Assembly (NCBI GenBank): GCA_020746875.1
Contig: JAGTJL010000016.1
Location: forward strand, 992,001 to 1,056,000
Source: Rhexocercosporidium sp. MPI-PUGE-AT-0058
Lineage: Eukaryota > Ascomycota > Leotiomycetes > Helotiales
DNA length: 64,000 nucleotides
Direction: 5' to 3'
Shown: positions 12,201 through 23,559 of the stretch, piece after piece
How the letters are laid out: the number at the start of each line of letters is the position of its first letter
Numbering within the stretch: the stretch's first letter is position 1
Notes under the pieces: generated by a model
The model's input: only the letters and a program-made list of their open reading frames with translations
Database searches by the model: none
What the model was told of the DNA's origin: nothing
Program-made: the position numbers and the translations under genes

Positions 12201-12824
12201 AAAGGGAAGGGTAAGGTGAAGGCAGTCGAGATTCCTGTATCGCCTGAGGATCCTCCACCTCAAGATGCCACCAACCTCTCATCACCAGCGGCTTCCAGAA
12301 AGTCTCGTGATGCGCATTCGATACGTACACAGAACAGCATGGCCGAATCTCACGAGAGTTTGGACAGAGCTGCAAGCAATACAACTTCAGAGTTCCCATC
12401 TGGATCCAGCGCCAAGGAAAAAGAAAGCAGTGCTTTCCGGCAGCTTTTGCGCAAGGGAAGCTCTAGCAAGTTCAGCATCTCGTCATTCCGTAACAAAGAG
12501 AACGGTCTCTTCAGTGGAAAGAAAGGCGTCAGCAGCACTCCAAACTCGGACCGAGGCCTTGGTGATTATCGAGACAGCAGCTTTGATGAACTTGGAGAAG
12601 ACGCTGGATTGGGAAGAAGCGTGGAAAGTGTTACCAGTAGTCCTATGATTGGAAGTACGGGATCAGGCGAATGGAAAGCGAAGGAGAAGGAAGCAGGCAC
12701 TCCGAAGGAAGGTCGGATGAGCGTTGGTTGGGGCAGATTTACTCTGAAAAAGGGCAAAGGTAGAGAGAGCTCCGAAGTTGATCGCAGTGAGGCCGAAGTG
12801 ACTGGGGATGAGACTTGGGCGTAA
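9285..12824 (+). CDS. Fibronectin type III / coiled-coil protein with N-terminal membrane segment
   Basis: Three exons (9285-9391, 9458-9645, 9694-12824) join in frame to give 1141 residues. The N-terminus has one hydrophobic segment (LTMLILQSTATFSAFAW), likely a membrane anchor. A fibronectin type III fold follows at about residues 55-135, with VPDAPEVTLAGL at its start and GLKPGHFYNVRVIAVG near its end. Residues about 245-470 are strongly charged heptad-rich coiled coil. The remaining half is Ser/Pro-rich and probably disordered, ending in a basic region. This architecture is widespread in filamentous ascomycetes; I know of no established function, so a scaffold role near a membrane is only inference. 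The ATG at 9285 is chosen because the hydrophobic segment then lies at the N-terminus; upstream in-frame starts back to 8892 cannot be excluded. Confidence 0.82.
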
Positions 12825-14071
12825 CACCTCTGTATGCATCCTTAGCTACAAACATTTTCAAGCCCAAGAACATCAATGATCAGACGAGAAAAATCAGCAA
12901 CACCAGTCTCAGAAGTAAATGCATTTGCAAGGTTGAATTGGTGGTTCTTCTTCCAAATACTTTTCTTGAGGTCCCCGATACTCATGATGGAAAGGGTCAG
13001 AATGAAGTCATTATTGTCCTGAGCCCCCTGATATAGTCGACCGAGTCGGCGACCTTAACACTCAGATCTACCTCGAATGGCATGCTGACTCAATGGCTAT
13101 ATGTAGCTGTGTTGGATTGGTCAGGGGGATTGATTAGCCTTTATCAAAAGATGAGGGGGGGAGCTAGCAGTCTCTAATTCGACGTTGGGCGGACATTATG
13201 CTGGTATCGTAAGTTTGTCCTGGTCTTTGTCCTGGTCTTGTTCGGCTACAGTAAATGCCTAGCTAGACGCATCCACAGAATGGGTGATTTTCACAATAAG
13301 TGGTCCCAGCTTTTTGCTTATAAGCTCATGCTCAATGTAATTATTTATTATCCTTTGTTGAGAGATGCGAATGCGAGATTGTGGGGTGGTGGCGCATCGG
13401 ATGCGTTCGTTTACATATATGTATGTAAGGGTCAGCAGAGCCCAGGCCGTAGGTACCCACCCAGTCCAGCCCTGCCCAGCCCAACCCAACCAGCTCCAGC
13501 TACCCAGCATCTCGGTCGGTCAAAGGCAAGTCAGGAATACCGAAGCATACGTACCAGCTACAGCTACAGCTAGCTGTACTGACTATACCTGCCATAGGAG
13601 CATAGGAGTGAACGAACCAACAACGAACGAACGAGCGACCGAAAGATATCTCGCAACCCGCTCCCGGACATCTCTCCTAACTACTACATACACTACCGTA
13701 CGCCATCTTTCCCCAGTGGGTCAACTTAGCCGCGATCGAAACAGATCTCATCTCCTGCAGGATCTCATATCGCGTGAGAAAGGGCAGTCTTCTTAGATTG
13801 CAGCTGCATCCCCGCCCCCGTGTGAAGATCTTCCAGGCCGACAAAGAGAGGCGCTTTTTTGTTTGCTTTGCCTTGCTTGCCATAGCTTGATATTGCTTTG
13901 CCTGGCCCGCTGGCGCTCATTCACATGCTCGCTCTTGCTCTCATTTGCTGAGGTCCTAGGAGATTGGACTGGACTGGACTGGCTTCGATTGGATTGCATT
14001 GGACTGGACTGGACTGGATCGGACTGGCCGTACAGTACTGTACTGGTATCGGAGAAGGAGGTAGACAGACA
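12825..14071. other. Intergenic: promoter region of the second Zn2Cys6 gene
   Basis: About 1.25 kb with no supportable gene. It contains short direct repeats, for example two copies of a TTTGTCCTGGTC unit near 13213-13238, C/A-rich CCCAACC-type runs near 13470, and the GGACT tract listed separately. Confidence 0.55.
13963..14028. repeat. Imperfect (GGACT)n pentanucleotide tract
   Basis: Two blocks of tandem GGACT units are separated by diverged GGATT/GCATT-like units, about 45-110 bases upstream of the ATG of the Zn2Cys6 gene at 14072. The tract probably lies in its 5' leader or core promoter. Confidence 0.85.
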
Positions 14072-16576
14072 ATGGCCGATGGGAGGCAGAGCCGCGACCA
14101 CCGCGAACCTCGTGTGCGGCATGCCAAAGTGAAGACCGGGTAAGTGCAGTCAGTCCGTCAGTCATTGATTCAGTCGATCAATCAGTCAGTGCATCAGTGC
14201 AGAGCAGAGCACAGGGAGTGCAAGCTCCTTTATATAAGACAATCCACCCGGTACAGCGGTCTCTCCCTTGGGAAGTCCGGCGTCGCGGTCGGTCTTGGTG
14301 TCACTACTACCAACACCCAAGCCAACCCAACCCAACGCCTTGGTTGGGGGAGACCGGACTGTCCGGGATGGAAATGGGAGAACATCCGCAACGCGTCGCA
14401 TTGTTCTGTACGGGGTCTTAGGCGCTGACGATCAAATAGCTGCATCACGTGTCGCAAACGGAGAGTTAAATGCGACGAGACCCGTCCGTCCTGTGTCCGC
14501 TGTCTCAAGTACGGGACGCAGTGCTCTGGGTATCCAGCTGGTCGACGACGAGCCCCCTCATCGGCCTATGGCTCGTTCGCTACTCAAGCTCGAGCCCTGG
14601 TGCCGAAGGACGAATCCAAGATCGCCCGTCCTAATGCTCAGATCTTGGTCCAACCGAACTCAGCGCTTTTCGAGACTGATCTAGAACATCGCTATTTCGA
14701 ACTCTTCGTTGACCGCATCGCGGGTGAGATATGTCCGTATTTCGACTCGGAGGACTGGAGTCGCATGATCTTGCAGGCGTGTACGGCCGAGTCGTCTATC
14801 AGACATGTGGCTGGTGCTATTGGAGCCCTAGCGAAATGGTATGAGATCCAACATGCTGGACAGTCTATCGCGGGGCAGCAGCAGCAGATACTGGATTCCG
14901 ATCAGTCGTCTGTAGGTACTCCTGGCTCTTCGTCGGGATCGAACAGGCTGGGGAGGAGAAACTCCAGTGATGCAGAGCGAGAGCAACTTATTCAGGAAGC
15001 GTTGATGCATCAACGACAGGCCTTTGTGTTGTATGATAAAGCGCTGAAGAAGATGCAAGGAGATATTGCGGCGGGCAATCAGAGCAAGAGGACTACGCTG
15101 ATTGTGTGTATCATCATTACTTGCTTGGAGGCTATTTCTGGGAGACATGAGATCGCGGCTGGGCAAGTGCATGGTGGACTGAAGTTAATTCAGGAGTGGA
15201 AGGCGGAACAGAAAGAGGCGGAAAAGCATCCTCAGGGATTCTCATCACCCGCTCCAGATGTTGTGGATGATTTCCTTGTCCAGACGTTTGGCCGGATGGA
15301 GATTCAAGCTATGTCTGTTTTCGATCCGCGGCCAGTCCAGGTCCACAAGTTATTGAAGACAGAAGGAAAGGAAGTCATACAGCAGATGCCATCAGTATTC
15401 AGCTCTATCGCCCAGGCTAGGATATATCTAGACCTAATAAACCGACGACTCATGCACTTCAACATGTCGATCCACGACCGAGGAGCCAACCTCCCCGCCT
15501 CTAGGCCCGACCCTCCCAGATCGAAACCCGTCCCATGGACGACAGCCGACGGACTCTCACCAAAACCCATCCCCTGGATCGACGGCAAGAATCCCAAGGG
15601 CTCACCCGCATACGACGCATCCCTCCTCGACGAGCAAACATCACTCAACAACGAACTCGCAGCCTGGACGTCGACCTTCAAACCCCTCCTGACGTTCTCC
15701 CTCGCAATGGGCTGGCAAGAAGCCATCTCCGCGCTCACACTCACTATCTCGACCATCGCATCGCAGATCTCGCTCCGCGCGGCGTTTTTCACGAATGAAG
15801 TATCGTTCGATGTCTTCATCCCGGAATTCAGGCAGATCGTCGAGCAAGCAGCCATTCTTCTCGAATTACAGCGTACTCATAGCCCAGCCACCCGCTCACA
15901 CTCCCAATCCACAGCAAGATCGGGGCCAAACTCACCCTCTCCACACAACTCAAAGTCAGATAGGTCCAAGGGCCCCATGATGCGCTTTGCCTTCGACATC
16001 GGCGTCATCCCTCCACTCTACCTCGTCATGATCAAATGTCGGGACAGGAGACTCCGCCGACAAGCATTGCACTTGCTGAAAGAGTATCCGAGACGAGAGG
16101 GTGTATGGGATACGGTCGTCACGGTGCATCTTGGAAGGTGGGTTATTGGTCTGGAAGAGGAGAGCGCGAGACAGATGAGTATGTCTCTTTCGCCGCGGAC
16201 GGTTGGTGCGGAGAGTCCGGCTTGTAGTGTGGGCTCGGGCGCGGGTTCAGGATCGGAGACGGTGAGGGGGAGTAGTGCTGGCTTGAGGAGTTTGAATGGG
16301 AATGGGAATGGGAGGCGGGATAGTGTGGGTTCGGGGTATGCTTCTGGGTCTGGATCTGGACCTGGCTATACGAATGGCAATATGAATGGGAGCCCGAATT
16401 CACAGAAAGACCCAGATGGGTACGAAGCTCCAGGTATCGAGATCCCAGAGGAGATCCGGGTCAGGAAGACGTGGATGCGCTTCGATCTCTCCCTCCGGAC
16501 GGCCTGGATGAATTGTCTGCAGATGGATCATGTTTCAGGAGAGTTCTTGCCTAGAACTGAGGTCGTTAGGTGGTGA
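14072..16576 (+). CDS. Zn2Cys6 fungal transcription factor
   Basis: Two exons (14072-14139 and 14440-16576) encode 734 residues. The splice brings the short first exon, ending KVKTG, onto the zinc cluster with cysteines at residues 24, 27, 34, 41, 44 and 51 (CX2CX6CX6CX2CX6C). Helical segments such as LEHRYFELFVDRIAG and GALAKWYE fit the diverged middle-homology region common in fungal C6 regulators. A Gly/Ser/Asn-rich stretch lies near the C-terminus. The intron is 300 bases, long for this window, and contains CAGT-type tandem repeats. The protein is expected to be a nuclear DNA-binding regulator; its targets are unknown. The first-exon model is supported by exact phase and by the conserved TGC-x-x-C junction. 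Confidence 0.9.
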
Positions 16577-17777
16577 GGTGGTGGATTCCGGTGGTATTTT
16601 GGAGATAAGACGGATCTGGAGGAGAAAATTACCTAGTTGTGTAAAGTAGAGTGAGTACATTTGACTGGAAGTCTGTCGAGCCGGGTCGGATGAGGTACAT
16701 AAAACGCGTGGAGGGCAAATGTGTGTAATTGGGTAGGCAGACCTGGGATCAGAATGGATGGGCGGAGTTTCTGAAAGTCATTTTTCGGAGGAGCTGTGGC
16801 CTTTTGAACTTTGAGCGGTGGAGATTTGGGCATACAATACAATACAGTACAGTACATTGAAACACATTAAATTACATTACAGTACATCTATCACAGCACA
16901 GCATACTGCGAGGAAGAGAAGAAGGAAATATAGTCAGTTTAGTCTGCGTCGCGAGTAAGGAATAGATAGATAGATGAGTAAAAGCGGAGGTAGAGAACTC
17001 CTGACTGTTGTTTTGATGGGTTTAATATAGTGAGTGCAGTTAAGTTCCGCTTTTTTTACCATGTTGGCGGAGTATGTATAATGATCGAAAAAATCATGTT
17101 AATTCAATCGACTGGTATATGGACTTTCTTGTCTTTTCCGGCCTTTCCCCCGTTTTAACTTTTTTTTTTGGCTTATGTGAGACTAATGTCTGTCCATACC
17201 ACCACTTAATAGATCTCTCTCTCTCTCTCAAGAAGATGAAGAAGAAGAAGAAGAAGAACTCAATGATCTAGCATATATCTACCTTGTATCTCAAGCACAC
17301 CTCTCGCGTATCCAAAAGTTAAATTAGTATCATCGATATGGCTTAGATATAGTTAAACATATTTATATACGAAGATAGTCTTCCGCAGCCGCGCCGTTTG
17401 CCGCGCGTTAGAGAGAGTCTTGTACTGTCGTGCTGAAGATTATGTATTCGGAACTTGCTTGATTCTCTGACATCTCTCATTTTTTCTTCTTTAAAAACAA
17501 GAGGTCGCGATAGCTGGGTCTGCCACCATCATATTCGCCACTGGATAACGGTTTACAAAGAATGACGTTCTATTTGTTTGTCGTCATGCTGATACAGTAC
17601 GAGAAAAACTCTCTCTCTGCTTTGTACTCATCTCTCAACAACAATATCCTCCACGAAATCAACTCGTTCTGCAAAATCGAACACATCGGCAGAAGAAAAA
17701 TCTGTCAAGGCACCTTTCCCGCTCTCACCCAAATACATGTATCCACCTTGAGCCCAAGTATCTGAACCGCTAAAAAA
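16577..17777. other. Intergenic between convergent genes
   Basis: About 1.2 kb between the stop codons of the Zn2Cys6 gene and the SAP-like gene. It holds TACA/TACAG-rich sequence around 16830-16890 and the microsatellite listed below, with no supportable coding sequence. Confidence 0.55.
17214..17257. repeat. Compound microsatellite (TC)8 followed by (GAA)n
   Basis: A run of eight TC dinucleotides is followed directly by an imperfect GAA tract. Polypyrimidine on one side and polypurine on the other lie adjacent on the same strand. Confidence 0.9.
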
Positions 17778-19431
17778 TCAGCGACTCCATCCTCCTCGCC
17801 GCAGAGTAGGCTTCTTGTATGGCACGAAAGTGTAACCCAGATTGACTTCCTCCATCTCCGATTCCGGCTCTGGCTCAGACTCCGGTTCAGGTCCATCCTC
17901 AGCATCCTCTCTCTTGCTGATCTTGACATCCGTGACGTTCTTATCGAAGAAAGAGTGGTCGTCAATCTCGATATCGATTAACCTAGATGCTTCGTAATCA
18001 ATGCCTGTTCTAAATATTGAAGGAATTATAGCATAATCAGAAGAGTGCGTGAAGGTTCTGTGGATGGAGTTGGGGGACGGTAATGGTGTGCAGATGTTTA
18101 CTTACTCGAAACACTTCGTCAAATCCCTATCCCCCTTGACCGTCTTCTCAAAAACCATGAAATATCCCGTCTTATCGGCCCGAACCTCGGAGACAGCGAA
18201 CGCTCTATACTCATGCTTGAGATAAGACAGTGTATCTCCCCGGATCTTCTTCTCATCCTCACAAGGCAAGAACAGATATCCAACATTGTACAAATCTGCC
18301 TGTACAGACTTCTTCTCCACGCTGCGGTGCTCGAGATCAGGGTTGACGGTTTGTTCTGGGTTGAGACGGAGCTTCTTAGCGATGCTGGCTTCGGTCTTGG
18401 TGTTGGGACTCTTCTTGGTCTTTGGTGCGGATACTATGAATTGATCGTAGTCGGTGATGGTGCTGTTTCCTTCGAGAGACTTCAGATATGCTGCTCCTGC
18501 TTCGGTCATGAATTTCCTGGTGGGTGGCTTGAGCTTTGGTTCAAGCTCTGGTGCGGTTTTCTTGGAGCGAGGCTTTCTGGCGACGGCAGCCTTCTTTGAT
18601 GGAGGGGCTTTGTGGAATGCGGACTCGATATAGGGCATTGGTAGGTAGGTGTTCTTAGTAGTAGGGGGAATGACGGCGGTTGTGCTAGCAGCTGTCTTAT
18701 CGGAGGCGGATGTGGTCTTTTCGGTGGTGGATGGTTGAACTAAGTTAGCCTTCTCAGCAGCAGGGGCGTTAACGGCGGTGGTTGTGCCAGCAGCTGTCTT
18801 CTTAGTGATGGGTGTGGTCTTTTGAGTGGTGCTTGGTTGAGGGTTCGACTTCTTGGTAGAAGGCTTTTTGGTAGGCTCGGAGGAGGGATGAAGAACCGCG
18901 CCTTTGTCGAATACAAGAGAGGCTTCCTTTGGGACAGAAGTAGAAGCTACGGATCTACGTGGAGGGGTTAGTACTCATAGTCTCTGGGGAAGTTCCCGGA
19001 TGCCTCCAACTATACTCGAACCAAGGGGTACAGTTGTGTACCTACCTGTCAGAAGCTTTCTTGTAGCCCAATACTCTCTCATCCTTGACACGCACAGCCG
19101 CTTGGTGCTTCAACTTAGCGGTATCAATTGCGCAGGCAAGCTCAGCCTTCTTGCTCTTCGCGATAGACTAGTAGAACTCTAGCTCAGATCCTAAAATCGA
19201 ATTCCAATAGTTCTTGTTGAACTTGGTCCGAGAGTCCAAGTAGGCTTGCTCTTTGGCTCCATTCGGGTCGCTAGCTTCATCAAAGACACGGCGGGGTTTG
19301 GCTTGCTCTTTCTCTTCGTCGTGGTCGGCAACCCGTTTTGCTAACTTCGATTTATGTCCTTTGGAGTCGATGCCGCGGCGAAGGCACTCCTTTTGCAGCA
19401 GGGACTCGGTCCACTTGTCGTAACGATCCAT
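17778..19431 (-). pseudogene. SAP-like basic protein gene with an in-frame TAG (disrupted or readthrough)
   Basis: Three exons in one consistent frame (19431-19046, 18954-18106, 18009-17778) give 488 codons, but codon 88 is TAG at 19168-19170. The N-terminus (WTESLLQKECLRRGI, then GHKSKLAKRV) matches the two-helix SAP motif used to bind DNA or RNA. A Lys/Thr/Pro/Ala-rich region with imperfect PSTTQKTT/PSTTEKTT repeats follows, then a more globular part (NVGYLFLPCEDEKK, EYRAFAVSEVRADKTGYFMVFE), and an acidic Pro-Glu tail. Phases are exact, including an acceptor at 18010-18011 preferred over the nearer AG because it keeps frame. I found no good GT-AG intron that removes the TAG in frame; only a 120-base candidate with a poor GTCTTT donor. 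Either the gene is broken, the 87-residue product is real, or readthrough occurs. Confidence 0.6.
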
Positions 19432-19946
19432 CTTGGAGAGTGGTGATACAAGTTGGTCTGGTGATAAAAGAGGATATCGGTGTTGTGGGACGGATGGAAT
19501 ATGAGGAAGTTCGGAAGGACGTGCTGCTCTCTGCGAATTAGAGGGTGACGGGAAGGCTGCGCGCGAATACCTTCAACAGCTTCCTCCGATAGCGAGGGTC
19601 ATCTCAGGTACCCGGACGGCCGCCTGCGACGTAAAGTGAATATTGAATGCAATACAAGATGAGCTCCGTGAATTGATAAATGCTAGGACGGGGTGAATGT
19701 TACGTGAGTGTTGAACGTGTGGCCCGAAGCTTCAGATACTCTGGGTCGGAAGCGAAGCACTGGGCATACCCCAAAGTATCCCCCAGAAAACCATACAATG
19801 CCAAGCTTCAAAGCATGGAGTCCGAACAGTTATCTGGTTAGTAGGACCTAGGAAGCAGTAACGTAGAAGCTGGGACCGTAAGTGAGCATCAAATCCTATG
19901 AGCTCATGTCTCCTCTAGCCTTGCCCAGATCCAACTGCTTTAGTGA
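19432..19946. other. Intergenic
   Basis: About 515 bases between the SAP-like gene start and the ankyrin gene stop. Nothing beyond presumed promoter and 3' flank is seen. Confidence 0.55.
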
Positions 19947-22445
19947 TCAGTCTGTCTCCAAACGTCTCAAAGAAGCCACAGAGCTGATCAGCGAGCTCTG
20001 ACCCGACTCCATCAACTCATTAGCATCAAAGAACTCATCCAGATCAGAACCCTTTTCAGAAGCAATTGGGCTAACAGGTTCCCTCAGCCGCGGTTCCGCA
20101 CCCTCTACCGCCTTCAAAAGCTTCTGAAACATCCTCATCGACTCAAGTCTTTGAGCAGCATCTTCCTCTAAGAATTGATGGCGGACATGATTAAACACAT
20201 CTTCTGCGTTCATATCCTGAGAGTCCAGGAGCGTAGGGTTGACGTAGTCCAAGGATGCTTCGCATAACGTGGTCAGGATATCGATGTTAGAATAGGCAGC
20301 GGCGTCGTGGAGAATTGTCCTACCGTTGTTTGCGCGCGTGTCGGTATAACAGCCTGCTTCTAGTAAGATTGATAAAGTTCGTTCACAGTTATTGCGTATG
20401 CACTGCTGGAAAGCTGTGCATCCCAATTTATCTGCTAGGTTGATGCCTATACCGCGATCGATGAGCCATCTTGCTGTTCGGATGTTGTCTCGCAGAGCGG
20501 CGCGGTGTAGACAGGTCTCGCCTCGTGCATTGGTGGTATTTATGTTCGCTCCAAGCCGATAGAGAGTGTTGAGGAAATTTTCGTCGTCGTGGACGAGACA
20601 CACGATGCTGAGAGAAGTGTCGCCACGGTTGTTAGGCTCCTCGATATCCGCACCAGCTTTCACCAGGCGTTCTAGGACTTCGGGTTCCTCAGATAGTGAG
20701 CCGCTGTGGAGAGGAGACCAATGTGCGTTGGATAGAGCATTGCAATCAGCTCCGAAGTTGATCAGTGTCTCGAGTGCAACCAGATCTCCCCTGACAGCAG
20801 CCCAGTGGAGTGCAGTTCTACCGCTAGCTTCTCTGGAATTGACATCTTCACCAGAAAGCTCCAGATGCTGCTCCACCGATATGTTTGCGAGGCCTAGCAC
20901 GATTTTATGGAGCCCGTTATATTCTCTTTTTGCTGTGAACTCGCTGAGGAAATCGTCGTCATCACTGGACTTTCCAACGATACATGGTGGTAAAGTGGGG
21001 GTGTTCTGGAAGGTCATTTCCCAGCATGCACCGACTGCAGATATGAAGTATTTGTCTTCGTACTCGCAATCCGCGTTCTGTGCTATTAGAAACCGAGCCA
21101 TGTCTGATTGCCCGGCGTACAGCGCCATGTGTAACGCAGATCTACCGTCACCGGCGGCAACGTCTATTGGGGAGGCAAGCCCTTGTTGGAAAAAGGATCC
21201 CATGCTTGGTATGTCTCCTTTCCTTGCGAAGGTGAATACTGGTGAAGTATCAGGAAGGACTCTGATTACTCGTAACGTCATTGCAGGTCCAAATTGTGCA
21301 GAATTTGTCACAACGACATTGATCATTCTTGCGACCAGCCATCTCGGGAAGTAGTAGGAGAGCTGGACTTTAGCTCCTTCAGAGTCCTTGCAGCCGTATC
21401 TATTACACCTCTTCTTGTTCAGCATTGGTATCCCTGTGTATCCCAGGAAGAGACCTCCAAGCGCGTTGAAGAGTAATTTTGGGGTCTTGAGATGTGATGT
21501 AGAGTGGCACTGGCACGAGCATAGTTTTGAGCATCTTCGTTTTCCAGGAAGAGACACTTTGACGCAAAGTGTATCCTTCTCGCTGTGATTTCCTCCGTAA
21601 AGTTCCTGTGTCATTGGAGGAATTTGTTGCTTTTCGGGGACAGGCGTGGAGCTGCCAGGTGAGTTTGACAGGGTGGAAGTTCCTTGTGGGGGTTGACCGT
21701 TGGATTGCTGAAGTAAGGAGCGTAGATCGTTGAGAATGGCGTTGTGTTGGTCCATCTTTTCGTACAAAGCACGGTTTTCAGCCGTGATATTGCTTGTTGA
21801 TAAAGACAGCTCCAATAGGTGCAAGCGAATCTTTGGTATCTCACTCCTGTTTCTAATTCAGTATGACGACAAGATCTTAATCGAGTCATGACTTACGACG
21901 AGAAAGCCGATATTGCAACGTTTAGAGACTGCCGTACGTCCCTAATATCTTCCCGGAGCCTACCAAGCTTGCCTTCATACCGCAACCAGACTCGCCGCGA
22001 GACTCGTAAAGTTCCTGCCTCAAGAGACTGCTCCTTCAGGCTAGAAAGCGAGGCAATATCCGGGGCGACAAGAATTTGGTCAACAACTGCGTCTAATGCG
22101 TCCAACAGCTCCTGCGCCCGTGTGAGAACTTGAGCTACTACTCGAGAAGCAGTATTATTGATTGAACTTGACTCATGCTCCGAAACCGTGTCATGTATCA
22201 CAGAGAACAAAGCACGGAGATCCGATATCTAGGTAAAAGTTGCGATTTAGCTGGGTCTGTGATAGTTGAAGGAGTAGTGGGAGGCAATCTAATCGAGGAC
22301 GAGAAACCGTTAATACCTCATTGCAAAGCTGTAACACCTTTTCATGTGCTCCGAACGCCCGCCGCAGTTTTTCCAACCCTTGAATCGTCTTGACTGATGC
22401 CCCGATCAAGGTGATAGCGCTGACTGTGAGCGACAAGGGATCCAT
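19947..22445 (-). CDS. Ankyrin-repeat protein with fungal STAND-type N-terminal domain
   Basis: Three exons (22445-22317, 22228-21897, 21852-19947) close in frame to 788 residues. The N-terminus MDPLSLTVSAITLIG is the characteristic opening of fungal NACHT/ankyrin proteins, and residues up to about 190 are helical. A cysteine cluster (CSKLCSCQCH) occurs at about residues 261-270, followed by two small-residue-rich hydrophobic stretches (LLFNALGGLFLGYTG) and a second Cys pair (CNRYGC). Ankyrin repeats begin near residue 389 (DGRSALHMALYAGQSD) and continue as about seven units, several with good consensus (GRTALHWAAVRGD, GETCLHRAALRDN). No P-loop is visible, so this is not an intact NLR. Ankyrin repeats mediate protein binding. 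Role in non-self recognition would be inference only. Confidence 0.88.
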
Positions 22446-23559
22446 CTGAGCGGGGTTAGGCGTACTGTGGCGGGGTAGGCAGACGACGAAAAGGCAATGA
22501 AATGCAGGACTACCTCGACACTCTAGTTCGCTGGACTATTATCTAGATCGCAGACATGCGATATTTAGCCTAGAGGAGGGGAAGATGAGCAATTTATTCA
22601 TTGATGTAGCCACTTCACCCAGAGCCTCGAGGCTCCGCTGGGTGAAGCAAATGGTTTACAGGTGTGCCAACGTTGAGAGTTCGTCTACTCTGTACAGTGT
22701 CTGCAGCGACCGACCAATAAGACTTCATTCATAGTTGCAGGTGGCTGCGCCACAGTGATACAGCACTGCTGGTGAGCTTAATGCACTGCAGCCGCTAGCG
22801 GCACCTGAGAGGATAGGCAAGGCTTTCAGGACGGAGAAGTTCCCATCTCATAGTGTGATCTCTACCTGAGGGTCGAAGTTGAGCTTCTGCAAGATGAAAT
22901 GTCATCCTAGTATAACTAGAATTAGGGACTTCTGAGCTTGTCTCCGACTTCTAACAAGTGTTTCAAAAAAAAAAAAAGGCTGAAGCGAGCAATAGATGAC
23001 GAGAATCTTAGAAAGTACCAATGAGAAGAGAGGATTACTTGGAAGCTGTTGAATAGGGAAGTGGAAGAAGCGACCAAGCTCATCAAACAATCTTGCCTAA
23101 ACAGCTACATCGAAGTAGCCAACCTGCCAATATTTCAGGACGAACAGACAGGATGTCTGAGATGGCCATTAGAGAGTCAAAGACACAATCCACTCTAAAA
23201 TACACGCCTCAGCTCAACTAAGCATAAGCCAATTGACTACTTCTTGGGCATTTAGCACTTGCATATTGGATTTCTGTAGCCCAACATAGGTAAGTACACG
23301 GTGGCTCACTAGTCACATCTTCCACATGTGAATCTGTCGAGTATCCAGTTCAGCGTCCTACCGAGTTGGAGATAGAGCACTTGCACATCAACGGGACAAG
23401 ACAAAACTGTCAAACGAAGAGCCAGGACGGTCTTTGAGAACCTAGGGAGGTCTTAATGAAACTTCATTGCAGGATATGTATCGCTGCATAATACACCCAA
23501 CCAGCCCTCATATTCCCAATGCTCTCCATCAAAATAAATACAATCCTTCACATTCCCAT
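22446..23559. other. Intergenic with one strong hairpin
   Basis: About 1.1 kb between the ankyrin gene start and the SDH4 stop codon. Apart from the inverted repeat listed next and a poly-A run near 22965, I recognise no feature. Confidence 0.55.
22613..22647. repeat. Perfect inverted repeat (10-base arms) enclosing a second palindrome
   Basis: CTTCACCCAG at 22613-22622 is the exact reverse complement of CTGGGTGAAG at 22638-22647. The 15-base interior itself carries the palindrome AGCCTCGAGGCT. On either strand this could form a stable hairpin. It lies about 170-200 bases upstream of the ankyrin gene start codon. Confidence 0.85.

Noticed and set aside
16576..17300. Possible terminator-like or mobile element from clustered TACA and TC/GAA repeats
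   Set aside because: The repeats are simple microsatellites without terminal repeats, target-site duplication or coding remnants.
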